Below, piece after piece: positions 1 through 11,064 of a stretch of DNA of 64,000 nucleotides. The notes beneath the pieces were generated by a model that had not been told where the DNA came from, made no database searches, and was given only the letters and a program-made list of their open reading frames with translations. The DNA comes from Flectonema sp. DT1601 (lineage: Eukaryota; Euglenozoa; Diplonemea; Diplonemida; Diplonemidae). Positions within the stretch are counted from its first letter, which is position 1, and every line of letters starts with the position of its first letter. A program made the translations under genes and the position numbers. The stretch spans positions 372,001 to 436,000 of the forward strand of contig OZ025798.1 of assembly GCA_964019425.1 (NCBI GenBank), given 5' to 3'.

Positions 1-90
1 TTGATAGCAGACAGTACTACATGTTATCAACATAATAAGAATGACTCATTTTGAACTGTTTCTTCTCCGGCTTAGTTGGTGTAAGAAAAA
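1..90 (+). repeat. Hairpin-ended SINE-like repeat, copy 1 (cut by window edge)
   Basis: This shares with the copies at 33999 and 34205 a head of the form TTGAT-GCAGACAGTA-TAC, a TGAA-TGTTTCTTCT segment and a terminal stem-loop. Here the stem is CCGGC/GTTGG at 67-71 and 75-79, held by two G-T wobble pairs, followed by an A-rich tract. The left end may lie outside the window. Confidence 0.5.
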
Positions 91-896
91 TGAATAAAAA
101 GAAATACTATTGTGCTTTCGGTAACCACAGACAGAATTAAACCGACGAATAGGAGGAACCATGACATCGAACAGTACAGAATACACTAACTATTCCACAA
201 TAAATATTAGGACACGTTGGCTTTGGACTAAAATTAAGGAAATTTTCTTCCTTACGGTTATCATTGTGGAAGATGAAAACTCGTTGTACCTATAACTTCC
301 ATTACAAATGATGGTAATAATGTCCTCTGGTAACTTTGAAGAAGAGAGAGAGGGAGAGAGAGGGAGATAGGATATAATATTCTTTTTCGTTTTGTTGAAG
401 TCAGGGAAGGCAAAACCCCCATGGAAGCCCACGGGGCTCCAGTAATTCGGTACCACAATGAGACTCTCACAGGCGAGAATAGGATTTAAATGTCCATCAG
501 AGCTCGCCAGGATGGTCAATGTAAGGAAGTCGTCTATGTACCGGCAAGAGTAGTCGAACAGAAGACGTTCAACGACCCTGGTGTTCCACTCCATTCCGCT
601 TTGCCATTTTCAACAGCACTCATAACTTAAAGCTTTTGATAGAACTGTTGAGTTTTGCTTCGAGTTGCGAGCGGGAAGAGACAAGCTGGTCGCGGGGCCC
701 GAGATGCCTTGTATATCAGAGAAGTTTAATCTGAAGTGCCACAGATGTTTACAACTATTAGATCCTGAATTTCAAAAAATGGGAAACTACTGCCGTGGTG
801 CGGGAGGTTATCTTAACACGATAAGTAACCTCTACATCTAATTAGGCTTACAGCTGGTATTGTCTCACAATACGAAGCATTTTTTAAAAGATTCCG
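1..896. other. Repeat-rich spacer, no gene supported
   Basis: No coding region is supported. The first 90 bases are one copy of a dispersed hairpin-ended repeat (listed separately). An AG-rich purine tract lies at about 341-370. Bases 477-520 resemble 59395-59425 (shared core GTCCATC-GAGCTCGCCAGGA), so another dispersed repeat is present. Bases 201-265 loosely resemble 58300-58345. A 134-codon minus-strand open stretch at 190-594 has no recognisable domain. Confidence 0.6.
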
Positions 897-1934
897 TCAC
901 GTACGAAACGATGGTGCTGGTGGGTTTCCTCGAAATTTCAAATCTTCGAATTCCGCCTGTAGCATATCAAATCTTTCCGTAAGCTCACGAATACGAGATG
1001 CCGAATCACTATTTTCACAAAGTTCAGTGTCCGGGATAAGCTTTTCGTTGCCTTTCTCAAAGAGATCATTCTTAGATTTTTCAGCCTTGCCGTAGGCTGC
1101 AATGGCTGTGTCTATAAAAGAGAATATGCAGGCGCCTGTGAAAACACCAATCCAACCGAATATGGATCCCAACAAGTCAAGCAATGACTGCCCAGGCTTG
1201 TGTTTAATTTTCGTAATATCGAAAGAAGCTGGCAAGACGTTAATTATAATCTCGTTTTTCTGATAGTCGCGGAATTGAGTGGTTGCGAATTCAGTTGAAT
1301 TCTTAATTGTGCCATTGAGGTATTGTTGTTGTGATAATTTGTATGAAATTGAAGCAACGTTTCCAAACCCGATGTAAACAGGAGCTGGCCTGTCTAGTTC
1401 ATTAATGGTTTCACCGTAAGCTATCGCATTCATGATTACATCATCACCCAACAGTGCAATCCACGTAGACGACTCACTCGAATAGAAATCACACGCGTCT
1501 GGAATCGACGAATTTGAGTTTACTAATTCCCCCGTGAATCTATATCTAACGCTAAAAGATACTCTCAGATAGTCATAAGGGTTTGTGAAACTAATACCTA
1601 ATTCTCTCATTGACAAACTATTAACGAGGTATGAGTTTTCTCCTACTGGTGTTTGAATAGCAGTTGAGCAATTTACTAATTCATTTGCTGTCCACTTCTG
1701 AAAAACACAATTCTCGAATTGAAGAGTACATTTATTTCCAAGTGGGATAGGAGTATATATCCAAGGCACACTGATATCGTTTTCACGCTCTGTCTCTATA
1801 TCGATTGTATTCTTACTACCAGTTTCGACATAGTCAACACTCAGCTTCACAACAAAGAAAGCACAAATCCCCCACAACAACAACAAAACTAACATTCGAA
1901 CTATCTGAAGTATTCGCATCTTATCACACGGCAT
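897..1934 (-). CDS. DEG/ENaC-like two-TM membrane protein, subfamily I (copy A)
   Basis: This is a 345-residue protein counted from the conserved start MPCDK; the frame stays open 12 codons further upstream, but all subfamily I copies share the Met used here. A short cytosolic N-terminus leads into TM1 (about 11-33), then an extracellular domain of about 215 residues with four family-conserved cysteines and the N-glycosylation pair NGT/NST. TM2 follows (LLGSIFGWIGVFTGAC), then a charged coiled-coil tail. TM2 lines up with the ASIC pore segment LLGDIGGQMGLFIGAS. The topology (both ends inside, large ectodomain, GxS-like filter in TM2) is that of DEG/ENaC channels, so a trimeric cation channel subunit is the inference. 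The ectodomain is shorter than in animal members and TM1 lacks the HG gating motif. A diverged P2X-like or unknown two-TM family is the alternative. Confidence 0.6.
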   Translation of the reverse strand: MPCDKMRILQIVRMLVLLLLWGICAFFVVKLSVDYVETGSKNTIDIETERENDISVPWIYTPIPLGNKCTLQFENCVFQKWTANELVNCSTAIQTPVGENSYLVNSLSMRELGISFTNPYDYLRVSFSVRYRFTGELVNSNSSIPDACDFYSSESSTWIALLGDDVIMNAIAYGETINELDRPAPVYIGFGNVASISYKLSQQQYLNGTIKNSTEFATTQFRDYQKNEIIINVLPASFDITKIKHKPGQSLLDLLGSIFGWIGVFTGACIFSFIDTAIAAYGKAEKSKNDLFEKGNEKLIPDTELCENSDSASRIRELTERFDMLQAEFEDLKFRGNPPAPSFRT

Positions 1935-2048
1935 ATTGAAGTGATAACCTGAAGGAAGAGAATAATTCATAGCAACGATTACAAAGTTAGATTAGGGAAC
2001 ACGTACTCCAAAAGAAGATATGATCCTATCCTCTAGTTACCTTGAACC

Positions 2049-2115
2049 ATATAATCCACAATATCAACAACGATGTCATTCGAAATATCTTCAATTTCTT
2101 CCTCCCGATTGCCAT
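2049..2115 (-). pseudogene. N-terminal relic of a subfamily II DEG/ENaC-like gene
   Basis: Reading minus from an ATG at 2115 gives MAIGRKKLKIFRMTSLLILW, which is the first 20 residues of copy C with one substitution. The upstream flank of copy C is also conserved (GGAGGG just before the start). Similarity stops at about 2050, inside the first membrane segment, where unrelated DNA follows. A full gene once stood here upstream of copy A, in the same order as the C-B and E-D pairs. Confidence 0.75.
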
Positions 2116-2149
2116 TTTGAAAGGAGGGAATGTAGGGTAAATAAATATT

Positions 2150-2335
2150 AACATCAGATTTTTTCTTTTCTTTTTTCCCCTTGAAAGTCCACCAAATGAA
2201 TCCTAAATGAGTCGAATATTAACTCGTGATTGCCGACAACCTTCTCCTGATGAAAGTATTTGGAAAACATTTCTTCTCTACGAGTGAAACTAAAATGTTT
2301 AGATTTCAGGAAGCTACACAACTTCAGATTCCACG
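2150..2335. repeat. Upstream-flank duplication of copy C (partner 7676-7862)
   Basis: About 180 bp beginning near CTTTTTTCCCCTTGAAAGTC match 7690-7860 almost base for base. The block is the 5' flank of the subfamily II genes, so it marks the flank of the lost gene whose N-terminus survives at 2049-2115. Confidence 0.7.
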
Positions 2336-2475
2336 AAGAAGTCAGACCTTTTAAATATCAGTCGGATTGTAAACATTTGAGATCAGACATCCTTACACTT
2401 TTAATTAAAAAGGAAGAAACAGTTGAATAAATGATTAAATATTTAACAAGACGTTGTTGAGGAACCACACGACGA
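2310..2475. repeat. Duplicated block (partner 13145-13320)
   Basis: The sequence from ATTTCAGGAAGCTACACAAC through GAAACAGTTGAATAAATG and on to the CACACGACG stretch recurs at 13145-13320 with very few differences. It connects the flank of copy A to the spacer between copies D and E. Confidence 0.7.
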
Positions 2476-2814
2476 GTTGATTCTCAGTTGTGAAGAATTT
2501 GTGTAGATATTGACGACGTACTCATCAATTATTATCTGAGGGAAATAGAACTGAACATAGATTGTAGTCTCTGGACATTTCGATAGCAAGTGGAGAGAAT
2601 CCTATCCGCATTTCCTCCTCGCGAGATTGTTCCAGATGAAAACGTTAAGTCCACCCATAGTCGACAATCGATAACTCCGTTTGAGGAAGCTTTTTGCCGA
2701 AAGAGGAATGACGCTATGCTGAGGACAGTCACAATAGTGGTCTGAAGACTACCTGACCCAGTCCTGTGCTGATCAGTTAGAATATGAGTTTGTCCAGAAC
2801 TGATGACTATGGGT

Positions 2815-2955
2815 GATAGTTCGACAACATAGAAACAGTAATTAACTTTATAATACTAAAATAAGTAATAAAGTTAAACTGAAAAAAAAAAAAAAATAAC
2901 AGAAGATTTAAACTCCATTTTAAAACAGCAGCTAAAAAGCTTAGAAAATATATTA
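2815..2955. repeat. Direct repeat (partner 3468-3610)
   Basis: A stretch of about 140 bp starting TGATAGTTCGACAACATAGA and ending past an A-tract at GCTAAAAAGCTTAGAAAA recurs 650 bp downstream in the same orientation. Confidence 0.7.
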
Positions 2956-3049
2956 CACTCGTACATGACTAAATTAATATTAGTACAAGTAGGGGGTCAT
3001 CAGTGTAGGGTCTCCATTGTAGGATGAAGCAGAAAGAGAGAATGATAAA

Positions 3050-3260
3050 CATAGTAGTCAGTTAGAATATGAGTTTTTCCAAACTGATGACTGGGGGTCA
3101 TCAGTGTAGGACACAATCACGGAGATTGTTTTTATAGCTTCGGTTGGAAGGATCAATTGTCAACTGTCCACCATTTACCCGGAGAATAACAAGTTGAAAC
3201 AACGAAAGAAAAGAACGAAATGATAGAAACGTCTGATTCTAATAAACACGACGGGAAAAG
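3050..3260. repeat. Dispersed repeat with GTTAGAATATGAGTTT head (partner 8515-8695)
   Basis: It begins with GTTAGAATATGAGTTT and runs through GGAAGGATCAATTGTCAACT and CCACCATTTACCCGGAGAAT, all of which recur at 8515-8695. The same head motif also occurs at 2778, 55706 and 59157, so it may be the end of a mobile element. Confidence 0.6.
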
Positions 3261-3724
3261 ATAAGCAATGAATTGAAGAGAATATTCAGTTCAGTTAAGT
3301 TTTCTGAAAAAAGAGGTAATCGAAAAATAGAAAAAGAAAAAAGAATCGGTAACTTAACCGAATAATTCTCACTCTATTTCTGCTTGCATGCAATTACTAC
3401 ACAAGTCTATAAATGAGTGTGTCTTTGATGAAAAAGAATTTTTTCGTTGACGCAGACAGAATCACGGGGGTGATAGTTCGACAACATAGAAACAGTAATT
3501 AACTTTATAATACTAAAATAAGTAATAAAGTTAAACTGAAAAAAAAAAAAAAATAACAGAAAATTTAAACTTCATTTTAGAGAAGTCAGCTAAAAAGCTA
3601 GAAAAATATATTCCGAATCTGGTAGTTCGTGGCCCCCCACGCACTACAAGTTGAGCGCACCATGCCTTTCAGTCAGTCACAACAGATGTGAATTTCTTTT
3701 CCTTTTATGTATTCGGCTATCATG

Positions 3725-3820
3725 TTTTTATCGCACGAGGGGATAAACAAAATCATAACTTTTAGAAATAACGGCTTTCAGTCAAATTACTTCTCCCGAC
3801 TGCGTCGGTACAAACAAAAA
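3725..3820 (+). repeat. Hairpin-ended SINE-like repeat, copy 2
   Basis: This copy contains ATCGCACGAGGGGATAAAC (shared with 10173), TAACGGCTTTC, and a terminal stem CCGAC/GTCGG (3796-3800 and 3804-3808) with loop TGC. TAC and an A-rich tract follow. Confidence 0.55.
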
Positions 3821-4755
3821 AAAGAAATCGACACCTGCTGGCAGTCGCTACTCAACACTCCAGATTAGGGAATACGCGCGAAGACGATATTATCTTATTC
3901 CTGAAGCACTTGTGCTGCAGTAATGATGTCCTGGTAACCTTGAAGAATAACTGGGTAGAGGAAGACGGGATATAAAAGGTTTATTTTTTCAAACTCCCTA
4001 ATTTCACAATTTTTTCTTTCGGAAAATCGCTAGTCCATCACAAAAGAAATATACCCAATCTCCCTCTTTTTCAGTCAAGTTCCAATACCGGAAATAAAAC
4101 TATTAGTCAACGCAGAGAATAACTATTATCGTCAGCCACATAAAAGTGACCAACACAGCTGATGACTCACACCCTGTTTGCTGTTGAGTGAAATATAACA
4201 AAAAAAAGAACACTTTCGGTCTCAACTATATTTCATTTTCCATGCAAAAGTGCGGTTGCATAATAAAACTATTAGTCAACACAGAGAATAACTATTATCG
4301 TCAGCCACATAAAAGTGACCAACATGCTTAAGAAGACGTACCTCAATGATTGTACCCTGACAGGTCACTAACAGGAAACAAGATTTATTAAATAAAGATT
4401 AAAAATCATAAAAAACAAATAAAAAGGAAGCTACTAGATAAAAACGAAAAGTGAGAATAATAATTAAAAAAAAACACTTTCGATTTGATCATTGTATTTC
4501 CTTTTCTATAAAGAGAGTACAGTTGCAAAAAAAAAAGAAGAAGAAAAAAAATGAATCAAAAGCATGACATTATAATTAATAAAAATTTATCTTCACTAAA
4601 CAGAGCACATTACTTACTAAAACTTGATTGATATCAATTACAGTTATCATTTCACAAGATGTGAATACCTTTTCTATCAATATCATGCATGAAGGAATCT
4701 CCATCAGTCCAAGTCAAAGGACTTTCGTTTATAGAAAACTCGAAGAAAATATTAC

Positions 4756-5811
4756 TCACGGGGCTTTAAAAGTTTCTAATGTCGGTGTCGGTGCCGTAAA
4801 CGATGGCGGTGGTGTGTTTCCTCGAAATTTCAAATTTTCAACTTCCGCCCGTAGCATTCTAATTTCTTCCATGACTTCACGAGTTGAAGATGCTGAATTA
4901 TTTTTCTCTTGAAGTTCGGCGTCTGGTCCTTCCCCAATGAAATCATCTTTAGATATTTTAGCCTTGCTGTAGGCAGTTATAGCAGTGTCTATAAAAGAGA
5001 ATATGCAGGTACCTGTGAAAATACCAATCCAACCGAATATAGATCCCAACAAGTCAAGCAATGACTGCCCAGGCTTGTGTTTAATTTTCGTAATATCGAA
5101 AGAAGCTGGCTGGACATGAACTACAATTGTGTTTTTTGCAACGTCACTGAACTGAGTGGTTGTGAATTCGGTTGAATTCTTAATTGTGCCATTGATGTAT
5201 TGTTGTTGTGATAATTTGTATGAAATTGAAGCAACGTTTCCAAATCCGATGTAAACAGGAGCTGGCCTGTCTCGTTCATTAAGAGTTTTACCCTGAGCTA
5301 TCGCTTTTATGACCACATCATCACCCAACAGTGAAATCCACGTTGAAGATTCACTTGCATAGAAACCACACTCGGTCGGTAACGATGAGGTGGGATCTAC
5401 TAATCTCCGTGTGTCTCGATACCTAGCGGTAAAAACCATTCTTAGGTAATCCAAAGGGTTTGTGAAACCAATACCTAACTCTCTTAGTAAAACACTATTA
5501 ACAATGTACGGTTCTTTTCCTTCTGGTGTCGTAACCGCTGTTGTACAGTTTGTACCACGTTCCATCCCACCCTTCTGGAAAAGACATTCCTCCAATTGAA
5601 GAGCACACCTATCTCCTAACACAGTTGGAGCATATAACCAAGGTACACTAAGATCCTCTATTAGTTCTGTTTCTATATCGATTGTATTCTTTCTACCAGT
5701 TTCGACATAGTCAACACTCAGACTGACTATAAAGAAAGCACAAATCCCCCACAAAATCAACAAAATCAACAACCTCACAAACCGAAGCTTTTTTATCTTA
5801 TCACACGACAT
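4756..5811 (-). CDS. DEG/ENaC-like two-TM membrane protein, subfamily I (copy B)
   Basis: This 351-residue protein starts MSCDKIKK. TM1 is about residues 11-32. The ectodomain has Cys69, Cys76, Cys89 and Cys148, the block PAPVYIGFGNVASISYKLS and the glycosylation sequons NGT and NST at about 208-214. TM2 is about 251-279, and the acidic, coiled-coil-prone tail ends in a Pro/Thr-rich stretch. Residues 241-256 (TKIKHKPGQSLLDLLG) resemble the pre-pore segment of ASIC channels. In the filter region it has GTC where its sisters have GAC. Copy C lies 0.76 kb upstream in transcription direction, and the two may be co-transcribed. The channel assignment is inferred from the membrane segments only. 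Confidence 0.6.
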   Translation of the reverse strand: MSCDKIKKLRFVRLLILLILWGICAFFIVSLSVDYVETGRKNTIDIETELIEDLSVPWLYAPTVLGDRCALQLEECLFQKGGMERGTNCTTAVTTPEGKEPYIVNSVLLRELGIGFTNPLDYLRMVFTARYRDTRRLVDPTSSLPTECGFYASESSTWISLLGDDVVIKAIAQGKTLNERDRPAPVYIGFGNVASISYKLSQQQYINGTIKNSTEFTTTQFSDVAKNTIVVHVQPASFDITKIKHKPGQSLLDLLGSIFGWIGIFTGTCIFSFIDTAITAYSKAKISKDDFIGEGPDAELQEKNNSASSTREVMEEIRMLRAEVENLKFRGNTPPPSFTAPTPTLETFKAP

Positions 5812-6574
5812 ATTGAAGTGATACCCTGAAGGAATAGAATAATAAACAATTCATAGCAACAGCTATCATCAATAATAAAGTTAGATTAGGGAACACGTAC
5901 TTCAGAAGAAGATATGCCTTATCTTCTGGTTACCTTGAACCCAATAGTTAAGTTGAGGGAGATAGGACATGATTGGTAATTGAAATCAAAAAACACAATA
6001 CGAAATGACCAGAATTCAATCACCAAGAAGGAAGGAATTCTAACCATCTGAAGCTTAAGAGAAAAAAAAGTACTCCACAATAAGATATGATCTTATTCTT
6101 TGAGCACAGAAGGGAAAGTTAAGCCTCATTTCAGGAGCCAAGTGATCTACTATACTCGTACATTAAAAATAATGTCAGTATTAGTATCTAGAAATCGTTG
6201 TCGAATCCGGTTATTGGCTCCGCACTTTGCTGAGCGCATTAACAGGAATATGAGAGGGGAGTAAAAAATAATAAAAAATTTTCTTCAGTTTACTCAAATC
6301 TACAGTCAATTCAATCGCTCGGCTCCCTTTTCTCAGAAACGGAATAATAAAATTGACGACGAGCAACATAGCTCCGAGAGTAAACTAAAAGAAGACGGAA
6401 TACCGCGTACTACCCACAAGAGAAAATAGTACTCGGGGGAACACAAAGTGACCCGCTGCACAGGATCGTGTTTACAGATGAAATCCATGAACTCGTCATA
6501 TTAAGTTTAGAGGTATACTCTGTTATGTCTGACGTATCTAAGAATGTACAACTCATCATCAAGTGAATTGTGAT
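5812..6574. other. Spacer between copies B and C
   Basis: No gene is seen. The right half (about 6235-6574) is the 3' flank of copy C and recurs almost unchanged at 15765-16100 beside truncated copy F. The left part holds the leader of copy B, with a conserved TATTGAAGTGATACC block just before its start that is also present upstream of copies A and D. Confidence 0.6.
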
Positions 6575-7615
6575 TTAAATTCGAGTACCTCGTCCTCTAC
6601 TGCTATATGTTGGAATGTTCCCCCGGGATCGAAGGTTTTCTATTTCTGCTCGCATTTCCCTCATCTCTTCTTGCATTTCACTTATTTCCGTGTCTGCGCT
6701 GGAGTTCAAAGATTTCTCCTTTTCCGGACTGTCGAATTCTTCTACTTTGTCATAAGCGACAGCTGCATCATTAAGCAATGAGTATACGCAAGCACCTGTA
6801 AGGGCACCAACCCATCCAAATACAGAACCCAACAAGTCAATTACGGACTGACCTTCTTTGTGATTAATCCTGGGCACCTCAAATGATTGTGCAAGAAGAC
6901 GAATTTCTAAGCTGTTGGCTGTTCGGGTTGGAAACTGAGTGGTAGAAAATTCAGAATTGTTCCGAACGGTGCCGTTGATAAATTTGTGTTGACTGAGTTT
7001 GTATGAGATTGCGGCAACGTTACCGAATCCGATGTAGATCGGGGAAGGAATGTCTCTTTCATTTACTGTGTTACCCAACACTATGTTGGTCAAGATTGTA
7101 TCATCGCCCAAACAAGACACCCAGGTAGATGGTTCTCTCATAAGGAATTCACACTCCTCAGGTATATTTGTATTCGGGTTTACAAGAGACCTATTACTGA
7201 TATACTTCAGTGAGAATGTTATGTTTAAATAATCTAAAGGGTTGCTGTAACCAATTCCTAACTTTCGAAACGTAGAACTGTTTACAATGTGACCACGTAG
7301 AGATTTTGTTATATTTACATTCTCAACAGCGCTATCGCAGTTGAGTACCTTCTGAGCGTCAACTTCTCCTGAGTTCACTTTGACAAAATAACAGCTGTTC
7401 GCTTCTAAGAAACATTTTTTTCCAATTTCTGATGGGGAGAACATCCATGGTACTTCTAAATTGCGTGCTTGGTAGGTTTCAATGCTGACTGTGTTTTTCC
7501 TTCCAGTGTTCACATAGTCAGTAGTTAGTCTTACAATGAAGAATCCACATATAATCCACAATATCAACAACGATGTCACTCGAAATATCTTCAATTTCTT
7601 CCTCCCGATTGCCAT
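6575..7615 (-). CDS. DEG/ENaC-like two-TM membrane protein, subfamily II (copy C)
   Basis: This protein has 346 residues from the ATG of MAIGRKKLKIF, a start shared with copy E and with the relic at 2049-2115. It is more basic at the N-terminus than subfamily I. TM1 (about 10-32) is followed by DYVNTGRKNTVSIET, then an ectodomain with the diagnostic FLMREPSTWVSCLGDD and IPSPIYIGFGNVAAISY. TM2 reads IDLLGSVFGWVGALTGAC, and the tail is Glu/Met/Arg-rich and strongly coiled-coil-like (EEMREMRAEIENL). The ectodomain carries several N-glycosylation sequons. It is transcribed toward copy B. The two subfamilies could form a heteromeric channel, as DEG/ENaC subunits do, but that is inference. Confidence 0.6.
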   Translation of the reverse strand: MAIGRKKLKIFRVTSLLILWIICGFFIVRLTTDYVNTGRKNTVSIETYQARNLEVPWMFSPSEIGKKCFLEANSCYFVKVNSGEVDAQKVLNCDSAVENVNITKSLRGHIVNSSTFRKLGIGYSNPLDYLNITFSLKYISNRSLVNPNTNIPEECEFLMREPSTWVSCLGDDTILTNIVLGNTVNERDIPSPIYIGFGNVAAISYKLSQHKFINGTVRNNSEFSTTQFPTRTANSLEIRLLAQSFEVPRINHKEGQSVIDLLGSVFGWVGALTGACVYSLLNDAAVAYDKVEEFDSPEKEKSLNSSADTEISEMQEEMREMRAEIENLRSRGNIPTYSSRGRGTRI

Positions 7616-8978
7616 TTTCAAAGGAGGGAGTGTAATGTACTGTTGAATGGTAAATAAATATTCTTTTCTTTTTGATAAGCCTTTTCATAAGAATTCTTTT
7701 CTTTTTTCCCCTTGAAAGTCCACCAAATGAATCCTAAATGAGTCGAATATTAACTCGTGATTGCCGACAACCTTCTCCTGATGAAAGTATTTGGAAAACA
7801 TTTCTTCTCTACGAGTGAAACTAAAATGTTTAGATTTCAGGAAGCTACACAACTTCAGATTTCCATTTTCATCCCACCGTGGTCCGTTGGTCCGAATGAA
7901 AACGTTGAGCCCACCCATAGTCGACACAGGAACGCACATGTAACGTCGATGATAAGTATCCTCCTCACTTCAAGGAAACTTCATCAGGATGTCGTCTGAA
8001 GAACGCTGAAAACGTTCGTAAGATAAAGTCAGGACCTTGTGCCATTGTCAGGACCATGTGTAATTTGAATGGGAGTATTCATTTCATTTTTTCGCCAAGG
8101 GAAGGAGAAATTAGTTAATATTAATAGTTTATCAGTCAAAAGAAGGGAAGAGGGCGGGAAAATTAAATCAAAATTAGTTAGTTATTTAATCCAACCGAGT
8201 ATTATAAATGCTCTAGGAGGGTAACCCACTGTAGTTGTTAAAGACTCAGTATGGGTAGTGGAATTACTGAAGGGACGAAAAAATTTAATTTATAGAAAAA
8301 TCAGAAGAAGGCAAACTTCAGCTTTCCACCCTGCTAAGCTTAACAAACAATAACGTCAATTGGACTAAAGAAATAAAGAAAAAAAAAGAAAATGAACGAA
8401 AAAATTGAATCGAAATATATTAAACCAAAAAGTAGATAAAACAAATAAACAAATAAATGTACACCTGCTAAATTATGAAGCAGAAAAGAAAGCAAGAGTA
8501 AAAGAATAATTAACACAGTCGGTTAGAATATGAGTTTTCCATCAGGGATTGTGTTTTTATAAGAGTTTTCGGTTGGAAGGATCAATTGTCAACTGTCCAC
8601 CATTTACCCGGAGAATATCAAGTTGAAACAACGAAAGAAAAGAAAGAAATGATAGAAACATCTGATTCTACAAACGCCACGGAAAAGATAAGCAAAACTT
8701 CACTGCGCGTAGACCACATAACTGATAAAAAAAAAAAAAAAAAAAGGTATATCCATCGTTGCCTTCCCAATTATTTATGCAATTCACTATATGCGGGTTG
8801 TCACGTTTCCCTTTCGTTAGTGGTGGGATGTGCTATGTTTTATATTCTATAACGTGGTTCGCCGTCTTTTGAATATATACAGTTATTGACAAAGGACTGC
8901 CTTGTTTCTTTCTATGGTTAAGATTTCAAGACAACATAAATATTAATTAATTACTCATGTTACGGTAACATAGGCAAG

Positions 8979-9165
8979 TGTTAGTTAGTTAGCTAGCCCG
9001 ACATACCATCGAGTACCGGTTAGATAGACACAACAGGGTGGAACGGTTAACCACCTGTGAGTCCCCAATACTACGACTTTATGTCGAACCTGATCCCTGA
9101 GAGGATCACTTTTTTAGCGTAAGCGAGGAAATCTAATGTTCGAGAGACACTGATACCTCAAGTGG
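8979..9165. repeat. (TTAG)n-headed dispersed repeat, copy 1
   Basis: It starts with TTAGTTAGTTAG and continues with GTACCGGTTAGATAGACAC, GGTGGAACGGTTAACCACC, CCCCAATACTACGACTTTAT and GAGAGGATCACTTTTTTAGC. Copies lie at 12467-12660 and 58632-58832. The short tandem tract at one edge is typical of the 3' tail of a non-LTR element or SINE read on the other strand. Confidence 0.6.
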
Positions 9166-10167
9166 CGTTACGATGTTCACGTGGCATTATTTATTTATTT
9201 GCAGTCATTTACTACGTGCCACTGTTCCTTGATTCCTTGATCTTTATAATATTATAAAATTTAAAAAAAAAAAAAAAAAAAAAAGATTCAACAAAAATGA
9301 AAAATCATAGTGACTCTGTCTTGTCGGTAATCGTAGACAGAATAAACTGACCAACAGAGGGAGGAAAATGAGGGTTCACTGCTGTTGCTACATCGAATGG
9401 TAAAAGAGAATACACCAGTTTTCAGATATCAAATAAATTTAATAAGAATTGTGGGACACTAAACAAAGTAGTAGTTTGATTCAGACTAAATTTAAAAAGC
9501 TTTCTTGCTACTGGATTATTATCAAAGTTGAATATTAAAATCCTTGTACCCAAGATCTCCTTTATAAATAGTGGGAGAGAGGGATTCAAAAAATCTTTTT
9601 TTTTTCAGTGAGAAACAAGGCGATGATCGAAAGATTACAAAAGCAAAGAGTATTGAAATTTGAGAGTATTATCTCTTACCTCTACTCTCTCATCGTCAGT
9701 TATGGTGTAGAAGTCAGTCAGTCAATTATTTTGACTGAATCACCCCCCCAGTTAGTAATTCTGGAGTGTTGTAATAAAAGCTTTTTATCACCATTACTAA
9801 AATGTAGAAAGCAGAAAGAGCATGAGAAGTGGTTGCAAAGGTTTTTGAGTTCAACCTCTTTATAATTTTTGATTGCAGGTAGTCATCTATTTCTCTTCTG
9901 ATGTTATCTTTTGTAATATATCAATTTCTTCTCCCTTGTTCCTCTTGTCCTGTTTCAGATTTTTATTGAATTGAATTACTTGTATTGGACTTTGAGAATT
10001 TAGTTTTTTCTTTCTATCTCTCTCTTGGCGTTTCTTTTATAAACGCGTTCTTGACGTGAAACGTTTTGTGTTTACCAACTTTGCATTTAGAATATAAAAA
10101 AAGTAAAGATAATATAACACAGTTGTACATAACTAAAAATAATGTTAGTATAAGTATCCAAAAAATC

Positions 10168-11064
10168 GTTGTCGCACGAGGGGATAAACAAAATCATAAC
10201 TTTTAGAAAATAACGGCTTTTCAATCTGAATAGTTCCTTCTCTCAACTACGTTGGTACAAAAAAAAAAAAAAAAAAAAAGTAGTCTGACAACAACACGAC
10301 ATCTGGCGGTCGCTACTCAATACGCGCTTACACCGGAAGAAGATATTATCTCATTCCTGGAGTACTTGTGCTGCAGTAATGATGTCCTGGTAACCTTGAA
10401 GAATAACTGGGTAGAGGAAGACAGGATATGGTTTTGAAAAAAAAAAACAATCTTTTCTTTCGAAAAATCGCTAGTTCATCACAAAAAGAAATATACCCAA
10501 TCTCCCTTTTTTTTTCAGTCAAGTTCCAATACCGGAAATAAAACTATTAGTCAACGCAGAGAATAACTATTATCGTCAGCCACATAAAAGTGACCAACAC
10601 AGCTGATGACTCACACACTGTTTGCTGTTGAGTGAAATGTAACAAAAAAAAGAACACTTTCGGTCTCAACTATATTTCATTTTCCATACAAAAGTGTGGT
10701 TGCATAATAAACTATTCAGAGTAGCCTTATAATTCATCGAACGTAGAACAAAATCGCACGGAGTGCATTTTTTACGGGGAAAATAAACCATAACCACAGA
10801 AATAAAGGCTTTCAATCTAAATAGTTTCTGCAACTATTACTGGTACAAAAAGAAAAAAAATAAATAATTAAAAAAAACGTTTTTATTAATAAAAATTTAT
10901 CTTCACTAAACAGAGCACATTACAACTTACTAAAACTTGATTGATATCAATTACAGTTATCATTTCACAAGATGTGAATACCTTTTCCACCACTCTCATG
11001 AAGGTATCTCCATCAGTCCAAGTCAAAGGACTTTCGTTTATAGAAAACTCGAAGAAAATATTAC
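10168..11064. repeat. 3'-flank duplication shared by copies B and D
   Basis: This is collinear with 3725-4755. Shared landmarks are ATCGCACGAGGGGATAAAC, the GTCCTGGTAACCTTGAAGAA stretch, CTATTATCGTCAGCCACATA and TTTATCTTCACTAAACAGAG, continuing into the last exon codons of both genes. It shows that B and D descend from one duplicated segment that included at least 0.9 kb of downstream DNA. Confidence 0.7.
10170..10278 (+). repeat. Hairpin-ended SINE-like repeat, copy 3
   Basis: The terminal stem here is TCAAC/GTTGG (10243-10247 and 10251-10255, loop TAC). Compared with CCGAC/GTCGG in other copies, a G-C pair has become A-T through changes on both arms, and a C-G pair has become T-G. An A-run of about 20 follows. 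Confidence 0.55.

Larger units (their letters stand above)
1971..4755. other. Mosaic spacer of duplicated blocks
   Basis: This holds no intact gene. It contains the subfamily II N-terminal relic (2049-2115), a block shared with 7676-7862, a block shared with 13145-13320, two direct copies of a block of about 140 bp (2815-2955 and 3468-3610), a block shared with 8515-8695 (3050-3260), a hairpin-ended repeat (3725-3820), and a stretch collinear with the flank of copy D (3725-4755 against 10168-11064). The stretch from about 4336 to 4575 is AT-rich and has no partner in the D flank. Confidence 0.6.
7622..11064. other. Long repeat-rich spacer
   Basis: No gene can be supported across 3.4 kb. It contains the 5' flank of copy C (to about 7865), a GTTAGAATATGAG-type repeat (8515-8695), a (TTAG)n repeat (8979-9165), two hairpin-type repeats (10170-10278 and a decayed one near 10716-10860), and a flank shared with copy B (10168-11064). 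Short plus-strand open stretches at 8586-8852 and 9608-9865 show no domain, and the first lies inside a repeat. Confidence 0.55.

Noticed and set aside
190-594. Minus-strand stretch with RYIDDF resembling a reverse-transcriptase active-site box
   Set aside because: Only the short box fits. The sequence around it does not follow any reverse-transcriptase pattern, and part of it recurs as a short fragment near 59400, so it is more likely a piece of an unidentified repeat.
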